In this document: piece after piece, positions 8,351-17,967 of the stretch
Numbering within the stretch: position 1 is the stretch's first letter
Layout: the number at the start of each line of letters is the position of its first letter
Source of the DNA: a bacterium
Lineage (GTDB): Bacteria; Caldisericota; Caldisericia; Cryosericales; Cryosericaceae
Direction: 5' to 3'
DNA length: 48,127 bases
Assembly: GCA_021373025.1 (NCBI GenBank)
Contig: JAJFTL010000025.1
Coordinates: 1-48,127 of the forward strand
Program-made: the position numbers and the translations under genes
Notes under the pieces: generated by a model
Seen by the model: the letters and a program-made list of their open reading frames with translations, nothing else
Told to the model about the DNA's origin: nothing
The model's database searches: none

Positions 8351-9583
8351 TTAGTCGAACAGATCAAGGCCCTTGAACAGACCACTCAGGCCCTTGAAGG
8401 AACGCTTCTTCTTCTGCACCGTGGCACCATCACCACGGATACCGAGCTCGAGCAACCCGATCGCGGTCGAAAAACCTGGATTCTTGAATGAACTGAACAC
8501 AACATCATCCACGGTCGGCTGACCCACTCTGGCTCGCAGTCCCGTAATCTCAGAAAACTTCTCAGTGATGTGAGGCACCATTGCTGTCCCTCCTGTTAGC
8601 ACAAGTCCAGCAGGAAGCATGTTGTTATAGCTAGAATGAACCAGTTCAAGCTTAACAGCCTCTGCTATCTCCTCGATACGGGACGTTACAACATCACTGA
8701 TGTAGGATTTCGTCGTTGCAAGAACTCCGTCCCCTGATGCAGTAGAGTAGCTGACCTGCGTATCCTGAAAATCTTTCGCTCTGCTCGCATCAACCGAGCC
8801 ATAGGCAATCTTGAGTTCCTCGGCCACGTTCAGACTGGTTTTGAGCATCATTGCGAGGTCCATCGTTACGTGGCGCCCACCTATGGGCAGGACAGCAATA
8901 TAGCTCAGACTGCCTCCAGTGAAAACCGCTAGATCCGTGGTGTCTCCTCCGATATCTACGCATGCGACCCCGATTTCCTTCTCCTCTGATGAGAGGACGG
9001 CATCGGCCGACGCCAACCCCTCCACCACGAGCTTTTCCACCTTGAGACCCGATTCTGTCACACAACGGCGAAGGTTGTCGAGAATAGTCGATTGCCCTGT
9101 GACAATAAACGCTTCGAACTCCAGTCGGATGCCAGACATTCTGAGGGGATCCTTGATTCCTTCCTGTCCGTCAACAAGGTATTGTCGCGGAATCACGTGG
9201 ATGATCTCTTGATTGGGCCCCAGCAGAACGGCTCTCGCCGATTCCCATACACGGTCCACGTCATCCTTCTGGATCTCACGTCCCGGCCGAGATATGGCTA
9301 CAAGCCCACGATTCACCAGTCCAGTAATATGGGTACCACCCACGTTAACAATAACTGACGAAACAGTGTAGCTGCTCATACGTTCCGCTTCATCCCGCGC
9401 AGCCTGAATAGCCTGAGTAACTCCTTCCATGTCGACCACCACTCCGCGCTTCAGACTGTTGCATGGAGCTGTACCAACCCCCAGAATGGAATCCAGACCA
9501 TCCCCGACTGCAGAGGCGATCAACATCTTTACCCGAGTGCTGCCAATATCCAGTACGCTGACGATTCTTTCCTGACCCGCCAT
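8351..9583 (-). CDS. ftsA: Cell division protein FtsA
   Basis: Actin-fold ATPase that anchors FtsZ to the membrane. Its 410 residues carry the phosphate loops DIGSTRVK (12-19) and DIGGDTTD, the adenosine motif LTGGTAMVP, and a C-terminal amphipathic helix (about 394-410, with alternating Lys and Phe/Leu) that serves as the membrane anchor. Start ATG and the sbp stop overlap by one base (TAATG), so the two genes are coupled. Confidence 0.97.
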   Translation of the reverse strand: MAGQERIVSVLDIGSTRVKMLIASAVGDGLDSILGVGTAPCNSLKRGVVVDMEGVTQAIQAARDEAERMSSYTVSSVIVNVGGTHITGLVNRGLVAISRPGREIQKDDVDRVWESARAVLLGPNQEIIHVIPRQYLVDGQEGIKDPLRMSGIRLEFEAFIVTGQSTILDNLRRCVTESGLKVEKLVVEGLASADAVLSSEEKEIGVACVDIGGDTTDLAVFTGGSLSYIAVLPIGGRHVTMDLAMMLKTSLNVAEELKIAYGSVDASRAKDFQDTQVSYSTASGDGVLATTKSYISDVVTSRIEEIAEAVKLELVHSSYNNMLPAGLVLTGGTAMVPHITEKFSEITGLRARVGQPTVDDVVFSSFKNPGFSTAIGLLELGIRGDGATVQKKKRSFKGLSGLFKGLDLFD

Positions 9584-9924
9584 TATGCCTCCTTCTTCAA
9601 CAGAACCCGTCGGATGATTGCAATATTCTGATACATTCTGCTGCCAAACACGACGACTGCGGCAAGATAGAGGTCAATTCCCAGCTGGTCACCGAGATAT
9701 CCTAGCAAAGCAGCAACAAGGCTGTTGATGAGAAAACCGGAAAAGAAAACAGTCGCATCGAACGTGTCTTTCAGGTAGCCCTTGATACCACCAAGTATGG
9801 AGTCCATCCCGGCCAGCAGAGCCAACCCCACGTACTTGGAATAGATGGCAGGGATGTGCACGGGGCGAAGGATCCCGATCACAATGCCAAGTACAAGTCC
9901 ACAAACGGTAACAAAACCGACCAT
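9583..9924 (-). CDS. sbp: Small basic protein Sbp (DUF1290)
   Basis: A 113-residue membrane protein with about three to four hydrophobic segments. The family signature is visible: DSILGGIKGYL, a conserved FFSGFLINS, LGDQLGIDLYLAAVVVFGSRMYQN and IIRR. The family is found beside ftsA/ftsZ in Gram-positive-type division clusters; its exact job is unknown. A good GAGGAGG site lies about 12 bases before the ATG. Confidence 0.93.
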   Translation of the reverse strand: MVGFVTVCGLVLGIVIGILRPVHIPAIYSKYVGLALLAGMDSILGGIKGYLKDTFDATVFFSGFLINSLVAALLGYLGDQLGIDLYLAAVVVFGSRMYQNIAIIRRVLLKKEA

Positions 9925-9943
9925 ATCTGTTCGGATTCCTCCT

Positions 9944-10615
9944 CTACGTGCTGATGCCGATCTTGATCTTGCTGACTTTTTGAACTATAGCACTGATGCG
10001 CCTGAGGTTCAACAAATCGAGGACACCTCCTGGGATCTGGAGTCCCTTGGACATGTTCTCTGTATCTCCGATCGCATCGATTACCAGAGGCATTGTCGTT
10101 GTCTTCGCGCCCACATGGACATTCAGGCCTGCACGGTACACTGAGGTGGAATCCATGAGGCGTATGCCATTTACAGATATCACCTCTGCTCCAGAAGCCC
10201 AGAGGTCATTGAGCAGAAGAAGCAGGTCATCATCAGCAATCATGGAGGGCGAAGCACCTGAAGACTCCTCCTTGATCGTCACACGAACGCCCGGCCCGGA
10301 AAGCGCGACTTCACCTGTTCTTTCCTTCAAGACCTCTATTTCATGCTGGAGTTGAGCTACCTGAGCTGCTGTGTCGTTCGATGCCCGCGTGTACTGGCTG
10401 ACCTTCTGAGACAACCTTGACTCCTCCGTGAGAAGGTCCTGTTTTCGCTGTTGCAGGTCCTTGATCACTCGGATAAGGTCCTTAGGATCTTCATTCTGAT
10501 ACGTCTGCTTCATCTCCCGAACCACGCGTGCCTGTCCTGGCAACAGGGACCCAACAACTAAGCTGATCACAAACAAGATCAGAAGGCTCGACCTCCAGGC
10601 GGAAACCTTTGACAT
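9944..10615 (-). CDS. DUF881 division-cluster protein (second copy)
   Basis: A 223-residue bitopic membrane protein: short basic N-terminus, one membrane segment (about 8-27), a coiled-coil-like stretch, then the DUF881 domain. The domain shows the family pattern GPGVRVTI, a GAEVISVNGIRLM segment and the late DAIGD motif. I chose the ATG two bases after the upstream gene's stop (TGAGAATG); a longer frame overlaps that gene and adds nothing family-like. Role unknown; the domain is regularly linked to ftsQ, sbp and ftsA. Confidence 0.88.
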   Translation of the reverse strand: MSKVSAWRSSLLILFVISLVVGSLLPGQARVVREMKQTYQNEDPKDLIRVIKDLQQRKQDLLTEESRLSQKVSQYTRASNDTAAQVAQLQHEIEVLKERTGEVALSGPGVRVTIKEESSGASPSMIADDDLLLLLNDLWASGAEVISVNGIRLMDSTSVYRAGLNVHVGAKTTTMPLVIDAIGDTENMSKGLQIPGGVLDLLNLRRISAIVQKVSKIKIGIST

Positions 10616-10617
10616 TC

Positions 10618-11352
10618 TCACTGAGCCCCCTTGGCATAACGCCATTCCGAAGTCTTGAGGGATGCAGGGACTGAAAGAGATGCCTTCTTCTCAAGAGAGC
10701 AGACGATACCGAATTGATCCCGGTACATTTCCAGAACGCGGAAGAAAACATCCTGAGAGATACTGTCGCCAAGCATATCTTGGTCTCCTAGTGCTGTAAT
10801 CACATACGGAGGGGACATTCGGGTGGAGTTTACGAGGATGATGGGGCCAGCGCAGACGATTGGACTGTCTGCAAGGATACGCTGGTCATTGATTGAGATC
10901 GCCATAGCACCATACCTGCGCATGAGGTTCACAATGCTGCGAAGATATCCATCGTGAATGACAAAGTAGTTGGGGTCATCAGAAAGCGTAGGAGTGCGAA
11001 GGCTGTCACTCAGAGTTACAACGACTCCTGCTCCCATCATGTCGGTCTGCCCGGCCTTCGCTCGTAATTCCTGTACCCGCTGTGTAAGAGCGGCTACTTC
11101 GCCACTCGTGGCAGCATTCCTTGCTTCGAAGTCCACTACTTGATTCCGCAGGTCGAGAATTCGTTGAACTGAGGCAACATTTTCGGCCTCAAGGCCCTGC
11201 ATGATATCGACAAGCTCCACATTTTGAGCGGGAACAACGTATGCCTTGTTCACTGTCGGCTCGAACTGAACCGCCAAAAGGTAGCCAAATCCTGTTGCCG
11301 TGACAAACAACACGACGAGGAAGATGACGCTATTTCTTCGGTTGCCGTTCAT
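10618..11352 (-). CDS. DUF881 division-cluster protein (first copy)
   Basis: A 244-residue paralogue of the next gene: membrane segment at about 8-27, a coiled-coil-like region (about 45-95) and a DUF881 domain with GAGVVVTLSD, GAMAISINDQRI and ITALGD. The two copies differ clearly in sequence, so the duplication is not recent. The ATG shares ATGA with the ftsQ-like stop. The membrane topology places most of the protein outside the membrane; I infer a scaffold or divisome role from position only. Confidence 0.88.
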   Translation of the reverse strand: MNGNRRNSVIFLVVLFVTATGFGYLLAVQFEPTVNKAYVVPAQNVELVDIMQGLEAENVASVQRILDLRNQVVDFEARNAATSGEVAALTQRVQELRAKAGQTDMMGAGVVVTLSDSLRTPTLSDDPNYFVIHDGYLRSIVNLMRRYGAMAISINDQRILADSPIVCAGPIILVNSTRMSPPYVITALGDQDMLGDSISQDVFFRVLEMYRDQFGIVCSLEKKASLSVPASLKTSEWRYAKGAQ

Positions 11353-12023
11353 TTTCCACCTGGAATGACAGCCTGGCCATCAAACCGCAAATCGATGGTT
11401 ACGTTTTTGTCCTTGAACGCAGGCATGGCAAGAACTGCGACTCCTCTATCGATCTTCGAAATGCTATTTTTCCCGTCACCAAAGACCAGTGTCTGTCCAG
11501 TTTTCAAACGGGCAGAAAGTCCAGTCGAAGACGAGAGCGATAGTCGGGAGACGACCAGTTGGTCGTTGCGCCGCAGCAATTCGCAGCATAACTGAGCATA
11601 TTCTAGCGAGGTAGACAAGAAGGCTGGCAGTGCACGTGGAAACCCGTTTACATTGATCACCTTCCAAGATGCGCCAACCGAGGGCACTGCATAGGCAATC
11701 CCCTGATCCAGGAACACTGCAGCCATGATGTCTCCCTGCCTGATGACAAGATCAGGATCAGCGAGGCTTACCACAAGCGTCGCATTCCACGGACGCTCTC
11801 GCTGAATTGCAACGCCAGTAACTGGCAGCTCACGCAGGTACTCTGTGATCGAGGACTCGTTGAGAAGGAGGAGATGTGATGGAGAACGACTGGGCCAAAC
11901 CTGGTCGAGAACCGGCCTTTCCCAGGAGTTCGCCAGGATAGTAACGCGATCAGCCGGCACAGTGAACCACCAGACGCCGACAAGTACCAACAGGACCAAC
12001 GCCACCCGCCAGACAGATTTCAT
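11349..12023 (-). CDS. ftsQ: FtsQ/DivIB-like division protein
   Basis: A 224-residue bitopic protein: one membrane segment (about 5-22), then an extracytoplasmic part whose first section (about 27-95) fits a POTRA-like domain, ending in a TIDLRFDGQAV segment like the C-terminal DLR of FtsQ. Similarity is otherwise weak, so the name rests on topology, size and position between murB and the DUF881/ftsA genes. The ATG at 12023 has GGGG five bases upstream; a GTG two codons earlier is the alternative start. Confidence 0.75.
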   Translation of the reverse strand: MKSVWRVALVLLVLVGVWWFTVPADRVTILANSWERPVLDQVWPSRSPSHLLLLNESSITEYLRELPVTGVAIQRERPWNATLVVSLADPDLVIRQGDIMAAVFLDQGIAYAVPSVGASWKVINVNGFPRALPAFLSTSLEYAQLCCELLRRNDQLVVSRLSLSSSTGLSARLKTGQTLVFGDGKNSISKIDRGVAVLAMPAFKDKNVTIDLRFDGQAVIPGGK

Positions 12024-12062
12024 GTGCACCCCGACCCGGCTGCCATAGGCACGCGTTGCCTC

Positions 12063-12974
12063 CTATGAGAAGTCCCCGAGCAAGCGTATCTCGGGCGACA
12101 GCCGAATATTGAAACGAGCATAGACCCTGTGCACAACAACATCCATGAGCTGAACAACGTCCTGGGCTGTCGCTCCGCCCAGATTCACGATAAAGTTGGC
12201 ATGTTTCATGGACACCTGCGCCTGCCCCACTTGAAGCCCCTTGCATCCAGCTTCCTCAATCAGCTTTCCAGCAAACGTGGTCGGAGGGTTGCTGAAGATG
12301 CTACCCGCATTTGGGTGTTCCCATGACTGCTTGGCCCTCTTCTCTGATCGAATACGTTCGGCAGTCGACCGAATTGTCGCACCATCTCCGTGTTCCAGCT
12401 CAAATGCGGCGCCCAATATGACGGCTCCATCTTCCTGAAATTCGCTGTATCGGTAGTCAAAATCGATATCTTCATGCCTTCTTGTGGCGTACGTCAGATC
12501 ACGCTCAAGCACTTCCACGTAAGCAAGATGCGTGCTTATCGCCTGCGAGAATGAGCCGGCGTTCATGTAGATAGCTCCGCCAACCGTACCGGGAATACTC
12601 ACGAGATACTCGAGTCCGGCCAGGTCACGCTCCATTGCAAAGTTCAGCAGGACAGACAATGGGATCGGGGCACGCACCAACACCAGGCCATTTTCTAGCA
12701 CGGGACTGAGTGAGGTCTCAACCAGCCGGACCACCAAGCCCTGAATACCCCGGTCGGAGATAAGGACATTTGTACCATTGCCTAGAATTGTCGCAGGCAT
12801 CCCGAGAGACTTTGCGGCTCGCAGAGCACAGATCAGGTCCTCTTCTCCGCGTGGCATATAGAAATACTCGGCTGGGCCCCCAATGTGAAAAGACGTATAT
12901 GGCGCAAGCGGCTCCTTGACCAGAACTCGCTGGGCAACGCGCCCCCGGAATCTATCTAGAACCGAACTCGTCAT
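12063..12974 (-). CDS. murB: UDP-N-acetylenolpyruvoylglucosamine reductase
   Basis: FAD enzyme that reduces the enolpyruvyl group to lactyl, giving UDP-MurNAc. Its 303 residues contain the FAD-binding TSFHIGGPA, GNGTNVLIS (65-73) and SIPGTVGGAIYMNAG, the YRYSEF motif, the proton-donating Ser225 in GSIF, and a C-terminal Glu295 in SPEIRLLG. The length fits the short type II enzymes. The ATG shares ATGA with the murC stop. Confidence 0.97.
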   Translation of the reverse strand: MTSSVLDRFRGRVAQRVLVKEPLAPYTSFHIGGPAEYFYMPRGEEDLICALRAAKSLGMPATILGNGTNVLISDRGIQGLVVRLVETSLSPVLENGLVLVRAPIPLSVLLNFAMERDLAGLEYLVSIPGTVGGAIYMNAGSFSQAISTHLAYVEVLERDLTYATRRHEDIDFDYRYSEFQEDGAVILGAAFELEHGDGATIRSTAERIRSEKRAKQSWEHPNAGSIFSNPPTTFAGKLIEEAGCKGLQVGQAQVSMKHANFIVNLGGATAQDVVQLMDVVVHRVYARFNIRLSPEIRLLGDFS

Positions 12975-14443
12975 TCCTGATTCTCCTGTCCTCTCGTCTC
13001 TCCATGAGGTGAAACCAATTCAGATTCTACCGCATTGTCACTTTTGAGCAAGGCGCAGAAACGCGAAGCAAGCCTGTTGACGTCGCCTGGACCCATAAAC
13101 AAGAATACATCGTCGTTCGAAATGGATGTTCGCAAGTTTTCAAGCAATTTCTCGGGAGCCAACCTTGGTGAGAGTGCTCTGCCCACATTGTTCTGCAGGC
13201 ATTCGCGAAGTCTTGCATTCCATTCCTCAGGATGTTCGATCGTCTCTCCTGCCGGAAAGATGTCCAGGAGAATAACCCTCGAAGCACCTCTTACGGCCGC
13301 GCCATAATCCTCAAGGCACGTCCTGACACGAGAATAGCGATGGGGCTGAAGGATGAGTGTTACCGGCCTTCCAGGATACCGAACGGAAACAGCTTGCATC
13401 GTCGCTCTGATTTCCGTCGGATGGTCAGCGTGGTCGGTCAGGACAGTGGCGCCGTGGTATGTGGCCAGAACCTGCATCCTTCGCTCCATCCCAGGGAACG
13501 TCTCAAGCTCGTGCAATCCCTCTATAACAGGGACGCCTGCTCTTTCGCAGGCGAGAGCTGCCGCTACAGCATTCAGATAGCTCTTCTCATCTCCATGCGT
13601 CATGTGAAACGCAACATTCACATTGGGCGCGAGGACTCTCGCTGAATTGCTCATTGAATCATAGATAAGTTGTACGTCGTCTGACGTCTTCTCTCCATAG
13701 ACGATGTGTCGAGGTGCCTGCCGTGTGATGCGCGCTGAAGCCTCCTCATCACCGAAGCCTATGACGAGTCCTTCTCGTTCAGAACACTGCCGCGCAAATT
13801 GCCCGAAGGCATTGACAAGGTTGTCCATGCTGTCCCCATATGCGCCAAGGTGGTCCCTGTCAATATTCGTGAGAACGGCAACGTCCGGATGAAACCGCAA
13901 AAACGATCCATCAGACTCGTCGGTCTCCATCACCATGATTGGGCGTCCATCAATGGAGCGCCGCTGATTTCGCTGCACAGGAAACTCAATATCACCTCCC
14001 AGGATATGGCCACCCACATACATGGTTGGCGAAAAGCCCTGCTTCGCCAGCACATAGCCAATCATCCCTGATGTCGTCGTCTTGCCATGTGTTCCGGCCA
14101 CCGCCATCAGAAAGTAGTCTGCTGCAATTTCAGCCAGCAATTCAGCACGGTGGAGAACGTCTGCTCCTCTGCTCAGAGCGGCCATCATCACGACGTTGTC
14201 TCTGCGAATTGCTGACGAATATACAACGATCTCATCCCTCGACAGCTCACCGGCCGCTGCCTCTTCAGACATCACGGGAATTCCACGCAACAGAAGGCGG
14301 TCGGCTACGGGGCCGTCGCGAACAGCGTCCGATCCACGCACCTTCATTCCCATGTCCTGCAGCAGTGTCGCCAGAGAGCTCATGCCGGCACCGCAGATGC
14401 CGACCAGAAAGAAACAAGTTCCTTCACGCAGAGATCTATCCAT
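12971..14443 (-). CDS. murC: UDP-N-acetylmuramate--L-alanine ligase
   Basis: ATP-dependent ligase that starts the stem peptide with L-Ala. Its 490 residues show the N-terminal GICGAGMSSLA, the P-loop AGTHGKTTT (116-124) and TNIDRDHLGAYG. The usual DDYGHHPTEI motif is changed to TDHADHPTEI, a mild oddity in a conserved ligase motif. The ATG overlaps the murG stop by 8 bases. Confidence 0.97.
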   Translation of the reverse strand: MDRSLREGTCFFLVGICGAGMSSLATLLQDMGMKVRGSDAVRDGPVADRLLLRGIPVMSEEAAAGELSRDEIVVYSSAIRRDNVVMMAALSRGADVLHRAELLAEIAADYFLMAVAGTHGKTTTSGMIGYVLAKQGFSPTMYVGGHILGGDIEFPVQRNQRRSIDGRPIMVMETDESDGSFLRFHPDVAVLTNIDRDHLGAYGDSMDNLVNAFGQFARQCSEREGLVIGFGDEEASARITRQAPRHIVYGEKTSDDVQLIYDSMSNSARVLAPNVNVAFHMTHGDEKSYLNAVAAALACERAGVPVIEGLHELETFPGMERRMQVLATYHGATVLTDHADHPTEIRATMQAVSVRYPGRPVTLILQPHRYSRVRTCLEDYGAAVRGASRVILLDIFPAGETIEHPEEWNARLRECLQNNVGRALSPRLAPEKLLENLRTSISNDDVFLFMGPGDVNRLASRFCALLKSDNAVESELVSPHGETRGQENQE

Positions 14444-15503
14444 GAAGGCACTCCTGTTGGATGGTCTTTGCTATGGAATCGCCTGCATCAGTTGCAAAGA
14501 TACTCTCTGGGGGAAGCTGCCCGCTTCTCTCTTCAGCAAGCGCCTTCTCAAGGATCGAGAGGTATGCATTGAAATCGAGCACGTCCTGCTCTATCTCTAC
14601 GCCGAGATGCTGGCTCTGAAGATATGCTGCATTCGTTGACTGGTGATGTCCTACGGCGAACGGGTACGGAATGATCACAGCGTAGATTCCACCAACGGCA
14701 AGTTCCGTGAGAGCCAAGGCCCCCCCTCTGGTTACTGCTACCCGGGCATTGCAGTAAATGTCCTCCATTTGTTCGCTGTATGGGACAATAGAAGGAACAA
14801 TGTGTCGCAGCTTCATGCCAGAGACTTCATCGCGAATCCGAGCGTAATCATCTGTTCCAGTCACAGCTGTCACATGAAGAGACCGGCCCCGTTCATCCAG
14901 CTCATGAACGGTTCGTAGAAACAGGTTATTAATGAAGAGTGCCCCACCACTGCCACCGAGGAAGAGCAGCCCCGTTCGTTGTGAACTGTTTGTCCGACAG
15001 GCGGTAAGCGCCGCATAAAGCCGACGCCTTAGGGGATTGCCTGTCAAGATGTAGCGGGCTCCAGACCGGTTTTCGACGGGAAAGCCAAGAAATATTCGCT
15101 TTGCGGCATGAGCGAAGAGTCTGTTTGCCCTCCCCATGACTGTGTTTTGCTCAAGAAGGTAGATTGGGACTCCGGTCATCAAGGCAGCCAGAATGCCAGG
15201 CACTGACACGTATCCTCCCGTGCCGATAAAAGCATCAACGTGACTGGTAGACATAATTCGATGGGCAGCTCGTACACCGCTTGCAGTTGACCGTGTCAGA
15301 CGCCATATCGAGCGCGGAGAGTAGAGAAAGGGCGCGGATGAGACCGTCGAAACCGCTAGGCCATATGCCAGGAATACACGTTCTTCCATACTTTCGGATC
15401 GCGCCAGCATGGTCACACTTCCGCTGGTCAGCAAACGCTCCGCGATTGCCACTGCAGGATAGATGTGTCCCCCCGTTCCTCCCCCGGCAATCACATACTT
15501 CAT
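14436..15503 (-). CDS. murG: UDP-GlcNAc transferase MurG (lipid II synthesis)
   Basis: Peripheral membrane glycosyltransferase that adds GlcNAc to lipid I to make lipid II. At 355 residues it has the usual length. It shows GGGTGGHIYPA (7-17), FIGTGGYVS and the second GGSGGA motif in the C-terminal lobe. The ATG shares ATGA with the ftsW stop. Confidence 0.97.
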   Translation of the reverse strand: MKYVIAGGGTGGHIYPAVAIAERLLTSGSVTMLARSESMEERVFLAYGLAVSTVSSAPFLYSPRSIWRLTRSTASGVRAAHRIMSTSHVDAFIGTGGYVSVPGILAALMTGVPIYLLEQNTVMGRANRLFAHAAKRIFLGFPVENRSGARYILTGNPLRRRLYAALTACRTNSSQRTGLLFLGGSGGALFINNLFLRTVHELDERGRSLHVTAVTGTDDYARIRDEVSGMKLRHIVPSIVPYSEQMEDIYCNARVAVTRGGALALTELAVGGIYAVIIPYPFAVGHHQSTNAAYLQSQHLGVEIEQDVLDFNAYLSILEKALAEERSGQLPPESIFATDAGDSIAKTIQQECLHG

Positions 15504-16591
15504 GTCGAGGCCTCGGGGCTGCGAGCGATGGCTCCGACAATACCCAATGCTGCCATCTCAAATACAATGTGATTTCCTCCTTGGCTGAAGAACGGCAGCG
15601 GAACGCCTGTGGTTGGCAGAACTCCTGCAACAACGCCAATGTTGACAAGCGCCTGGACAGTCAGAAATACGCCCAGGCTCATTGTATATATGCGAGCGAA
15701 GGGTTCTGTCGACCGAGAAGCGATTCGGAACAGCTCAACCATGATCCAAAGGTAGATAGCGAGAATTGCGGTCACGCCAATCAGTCCAAATTCTTCAGCG
15801 AATATCGCGAACACGAAGTCATTCTCCTGAGCTGGAAAGTGAATGAATTTCTGAACACTGCGCATGAAACCACGACCAAACACCCCTCCCCTCGCAACTG
15901 CAAACATTGAATTGACAAGCTGATATGCCACGCCTTTTGCCTTATCTGCTGCGAGTGGATTGATGAACGACGTCATTCTGACTTTCCATGACGACTTTAA
16001 GCTCACGGCAACAGCAGCAAGTGCGCCAGCTGCCATCACGCGGCTCAGCCAGTACGAGAATGGGGCACCGACCACGAGAAGGATACCGAACGAGGATCCA
16101 GCAATCACGAAGGCTGTCCCAAAATCCGGTTCGATTGCGACCAGCCCGACGAATCCAAGTACAAAGACAAGAAAAGTCGTGTAGTAGCGATGATCGTACC
16201 TGTTGAGGTACTTTCCACTGAACAGCTTGGCTGCAAGAAGTGGTATAGCCATAACAGCTGCCTGAGAGGGCTGGACGCCGATCGAAGCTGTTCCCAGCCA
16301 ACGACTCGAACCGTTGACACTTCTCCCCACTCCGGGAATGAGAACGACGACGAGCAGTAACCCGAGCCCATAGGTGAGCAATTCTGCAATATCGGCCCAC
16401 CGCATATACTTGAACCGCGAGCAGACCCAGTACGCCGCAACCCCAACAACCACAATCAGCGCCTGCTTCACAACACTCCACGTGACAGTCACGAACTGGC
16501 CGCGCGCAGCACTCAGACTGGCCGTAATGCTGTAGTTCTGTAAGATGCCGAGACAGAGCAGTATGGCGACAAGGGCTAGTATGCGCCTCAC
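15500..16591 (-). CDS. ftsW: FtsW/RodA-type SEDS peptidoglycan polymerase
   Basis: Multi-pass SEDS-family glycosyltransferase that polymerises lipid II at the septum. Its 363 residues contain about ten hydrophobic segments and the SEDS motifs GRSVNGSSRWL, FAIFAEEFG and GVLPTTGVPLPFFSQGG. It is called FtsW because it sits between murD and murG, the classic ftsW slot. The start is GTG, sharing GTGA with the murD stop. Confidence 0.95.
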   Translation of the reverse strand: MRRILALVAILLCLGILQNYSITASLSAARGQFVTVTWSVVKQALIVVVGVAAYWVCSRFKYMRWADIAELLTYGLGLLLVVVLIPGVGRSVNGSSRWLGTASIGVQPSQAAVMAIPLLAAKLFSGKYLNRYDHRYYTTFLVFVLGFVGLVAIEPDFGTAFVIAGSSFGILLVVGAPFSYWLSRVMAAGALAAVAVSLKSSWKVRMTSFINPLAADKAKGVAYQLVNSMFAVARGGVFGRGFMRSVQKFIHFPAQENDFVFAIFAEEFGLIGVTAILAIYLWIMVELFRIASRSTEPFARIYTMSLGVFLTVQALVNIGVVAGVLPTTGVPLPFFSQGGNHIVFEMAALGIVGAIARSPEAST

Positions 16592-17964
16592 GGTATGGTA
16601 GCGCCTAGACTGTGCACGATCGCCCTGAAGCGGTCTCCACGCTCCTCAAAGTCCCTGAACATGTCGAAGCTGGCACATGCAGGTGACAGGAGCAGGGTGC
16701 CACCCCCCTTTAAGAGCGAAATCCCCTGGCTTACCCCCTCCTCAAGGGATTCTGCGTGCACAATTCTCGTCATGCCGGCCTGCAGGAGCGACGCAGCAAT
16801 GGCTGGACCAGTAGTACCCATAACAATGGCACTCTTCAAGTTTGTGTCCCCAGCCAGATATTCTGCCATCCCATCGAACGACACACCTTTGGAACTGCCG
16901 CCCAGGATCACGACGTATGGTCCAGACATTGCGCGGGAGGCCGTTATTACGGACTCTGGAGTAGTGGCTTTTGAATCATTGACGCATGCAACTCCAGCCA
17001 CCGTACCAACATATTCCAACCGGTGAGGAAGCCCATTGAACCGCTTGATGCCAGCCTGAATAGCCTCTGGTGCAACACCATACACAAATGCTGCCAGCGC
17101 CGCACTCATGGCGTTTGCAATGTTATGGCGTCCGGGAATACGTACGTCCTCCTCCCTGAAGAGTTCCACAAGATGCTCTCCGTCGTGAAACAGGATAACG
17201 CCACCATTGACAGATACGCCAGAGTAGGTCCCATCCTCTAACCCGAAATAGAAGGCACGCGGAACCAGCGCCGAACCAAGTTCCCTCAATGTGTGATCGT
17301 CCCAGTTGAGAACAACGGCATCTTTCTCGTCCATATTTGCAAAGATGCGCTGTTTCGTTTCAAAATAGCGTTTCATGGTTCCATACCGGTCAAGATGATT
17401 TGGCACGAGGTTTGAAAAAACAGCGACACGCGGATGAAACGTGTGAATCGTCTCCAGCTGAAAACAGCTGACCTCAAGCACGGCGAGGCTAGCAGCAGGA
17501 TGTTCGACGAGAAGCTGAGACACGGGCGTCCCGAGGTTCCCGCCGATTACCACATCAGGATACTGCTGCGCGACCATCTCGCCCAACAAGGCTGTTGTTG
17601 TACTCTTCCCATTGCTTCCGGTCACCGCCAGAACCGCGAGATCGGCATAGGCAGCAATCTCCATCTCACCGACGACAAACTTTCCCAACCGACCAGCGGC
17701 AACAAGAATAGCGGCATCCAGCGGTACGCCAGGCGAGACGACGACGGCATCATAACCAGTCATGATACCGACTGTATTGCCGCCAAACTCGTAAGGAATA
17801 CCGGCCTGTTCGAGCAACTGAACGGACGATACAAATCGCTGATCGTCGCCGCTGTTACGGTGCTCGGACACAAAAACCCGTACACCATGCCTTTGCAGGT
17901 AAAGAGCGGCGAACAGCCCACTTGGCAGAGCTCCGACAATGAACGCCGATTCAAAGGGGATCAC
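16588..17964 (-). CDS. murD: UDP-N-acetylmuramoylalanine--D-glutamate ligase
   Basis: Adds D-Glu (made by MurI in the same run) to UDP-MurNAc-L-Ala. Its 458 residues show the P-loop TGSNGKSTTT (115-124), a conserved NHLDRYG after the central strand, and NDSKATTPES in the C-terminal part. The start is GTG, three bases after the mraY stop. Confidence 0.97.
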   Translation of the reverse strand: MIPFESAFIVGALPSGLFAALYLQRHGVRVFVSEHRNSGDDQRFVSSVQLLEQAGIPYEFGGNTVGIMTGYDAVVVSPGVPLDAAILVAAGRLGKFVVGEMEIAAYADLAVLAVTGSNGKSTTTALLGEMVAQQYPDVVIGGNLGTPVSQLLVEHPAASLAVLEVSCFQLETIHTFHPRVAVFSNLVPNHLDRYGTMKRYFETKQRIFANMDEKDAVVLNWDDHTLRELGSALVPRAFYFGLEDGTYSGVSVNGGVILFHDGEHLVELFREEDVRIPGRHNIANAMSAALAAFVYGVAPEAIQAGIKRFNGLPHRLEYVGTVAGVACVNDSKATTPESVITASRAMSGPYVVILGGSSKGVSFDGMAEYLAGDTNLKSAIVMGTTGPAIAASLLQAGMTRIVHAESLEEGVSQGISLLKGGGTLLLSPACASFDMFRDFEERGDRFRAIVHSLGATIP

Positions 17965-17967
17965 TGA

